Source of the DNA: Sinohyriopsis cumingii
Taxonomy: Eukaryota > Mollusca > Bivalvia > Unionida > Unionidae
NCBI GenBank assembly: GCA_028554795.2
Contig: CM068828.1
Location: forward strand, 5,673,720-5,737,719
Reading direction: 5' to 3'
Length of the DNA: 64,000 bases
Position numbers and translations under genes: made by a program. The notes beneath the pieces are model-generated. The model had not been told where the DNA came from. It worked only from the letters and a program-made list of their open reading frames with translations, and ran no database searches. Shown piece after piece: positions 63,336 to 64,000 of this stretch; within the stretch, counting starts at the first letter, position 1, and each line of letters starts with the position of its first letter.

Positions 63336-64000
63336 GTTCGCACTGTGTGAGACAGACGAAAAAGGGTCTGAGGTTTTTATAGATTTTTTTATGGGGAGTG
63401 AAATGAAGTCGAGGACGGAGACGTGTACAGGACAGGCCCTCCGTCTTGGCACCAGTGGTGAAACAAGTGGGTACGAAATCGCAAATCCTCGGGAGTTGTA
63501 GGTTCAAATCGACGAGTAAATAGGCGTGTGGCGTTTGAGTGGCATCGTCGTACGCCTGAGTCAGCCAAGGCTTTCCTAACTGTTTGGCTAAGACTTGCAC
63601 TTGCGATTTATCTCGAGGGCTTTTAAACAAGACCACGTAATGCGCATTGAGACTGATGGTGCGATGGGCTTTACTTTGTTGAAACAAATTTTGGGTGATG
63701 TAAACGACACTGGCATTACGGTGATGCCCTTTGCGCGTGAACCACAGTTTAATTTCTTCTTCGTCTTCTCCTAACATGTCGTCGAAAATGACCAAATGGG
63801 TTAGACGGGAGTCAGAGACGATGCCGTCGTCTTCTTTAGGAATGCCTTCCACAAACACGATGGAATCGCCTTGACTTTCTCGCAAGAGGCTGTACGCCGA
63901 TTGCCACTCTTTGTAACACCACACGATTCGTTGAGGGGGTCGATCGATCAAATGATGTTTATGTTCGATCAAACGTTTGACGAATTCGGTTTTGCCTGAA
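63232..64000 (-). CDS. ATP: FtsK/HerA-type packaging ATPase, partial (element 2)
   Basis: The window edge cuts the gene at its Walker A motif: the last bases encode SGKTEFVKRL, in frame with the rest. Walker B is LVIFDDM (about 63775-63795). RKGHHRNASVVYITQNLF follows, with the sensor Gln. The order and spacing agree with element 1's ATPase, but the sequence is distant. The C-terminal about 70 residues overlap the N-terminus of the core-protein gene in another frame. The true start lies beyond 64000. Confidence 0.88.
   Translation of the reverse strand, partial: SGKTEFVKRLIEHKHHLIDRPPQRIVWCYKEWQSAYSLLRESQGDSIVFVEGIPKEDDGIVSDSRLTHLVIFDDMLGEDEEEIKLWFTRKGHHRNASVVYITQNLFQQSKAHRTISLNAHYVVLFKSPRDKSQVQVLAKQLGKPWLTQAYDDATQTPHAYLLVDLNLQLPRICDFVPTCFTTGAKTEGLSCTRLRPRLHFTPHKKIYKNLRPFFVCLTQCEHDVPSVASSRQIDSCLVWHQSRKKSTNTSSCLRS

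Larger units (their letters stand above)
53890..64000. mobile_element. Element 2: second Maverick/Polinton-type element (partial, continues past the window)
   Basis: All recognisable genes are on the minus strand: three small cassette genes, an F54H12.2-type capsid protein, a PVYRG core protein, a FYLTLPS protein, a two-pass membrane protein, a chromodomain integrase, three basic or helical proteins and a packaging ATPase cut by the window end. No polymerase or protease is visible; these would lie beyond 64000. The gene sequences are unlike those of element 1, and base composition is richer in GC than the host, so this is a separate lineage. The left limit is approximate. Confidence 0.85.

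Overview
The window is animal nuclear DNA, most likely from a mollusc. The host part is AT-rich and intron-rich and carries tRNA-derived SINEs, short inverted-repeat elements and microsatellites. The motif AAGGGAGATAACT, which I associate with molluscan genomes, occurs near 17813 and in reverse near 21315 and 46900. The species assignment is an inference.

Layout. (1) 1-28745, plus strand: most of an eIF4A translation-initiation helicase gene, eight coding exons, with the first coding exon outside the window. Its introns hold repeats, including an intact 562-codon repeat-family gene with its own promoter in the fifth complete intron. (2) 28746-38337: gene-poor spacer with a long palindrome, an (AT)n tract, a minisatellite, one copy of an inverted-repeat element and two SINEs. 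(3) 38343-53694: a complete Maverick/Polinton-type virus-like element (element 1) with about 250-bp terminal inverted repeats and a 5-bp target duplication. A minus-strand block encodes virion-type proteins: conserved structural protein, hairpin membrane protein, fibre-like protein, adenain-like protease, hydrophobic minor protein, double-jelly-roll capsid protein and basic core protein. It also carries an HNH nuclease, a zinc-finger protein, a polymerase-helicase-HNH gene, an integrase, a phospholipase-A2-like protein and a packaging ATPase. Several genes contain frameshifts, most of them at poly-A runs. (4) About 53890 to beyond 64000: a second, unrelated-looking Maverick/Polinton element (element 2), cut by the window end. 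It has an F54H12.2-type capsid protein, a chromodomain integrase, core-type proteins and the start of a packaging ATPase. Its left part is three repeated cassettes, each a TATA promoter, a short intronless coiled-coil gene and a histone-mRNA-type 3' stem-loop.

How the genes work together. In element 1 the polymerase-helicase would copy the DNA, the ATPase package it, the integrase insert it, the protease mature the capsid, and the PLA2-like and fibre-like proteins fit entry-type roles. An imperfect palindrome, TAATTGAAAACRCTRGYGTT, lies just before the start codons of most structural genes and often includes the previous stop codon; it looks like an element-specific promoter. In element 2 the histone-type 3' ends suggest that the three cassette genes make non-polyadenylated, S-phase-linked mRNAs. 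The two most unusual systems in the window are these histone-like viral cassettes and the polymerase-helicase-HNH gene with its shared palindromic promoter.
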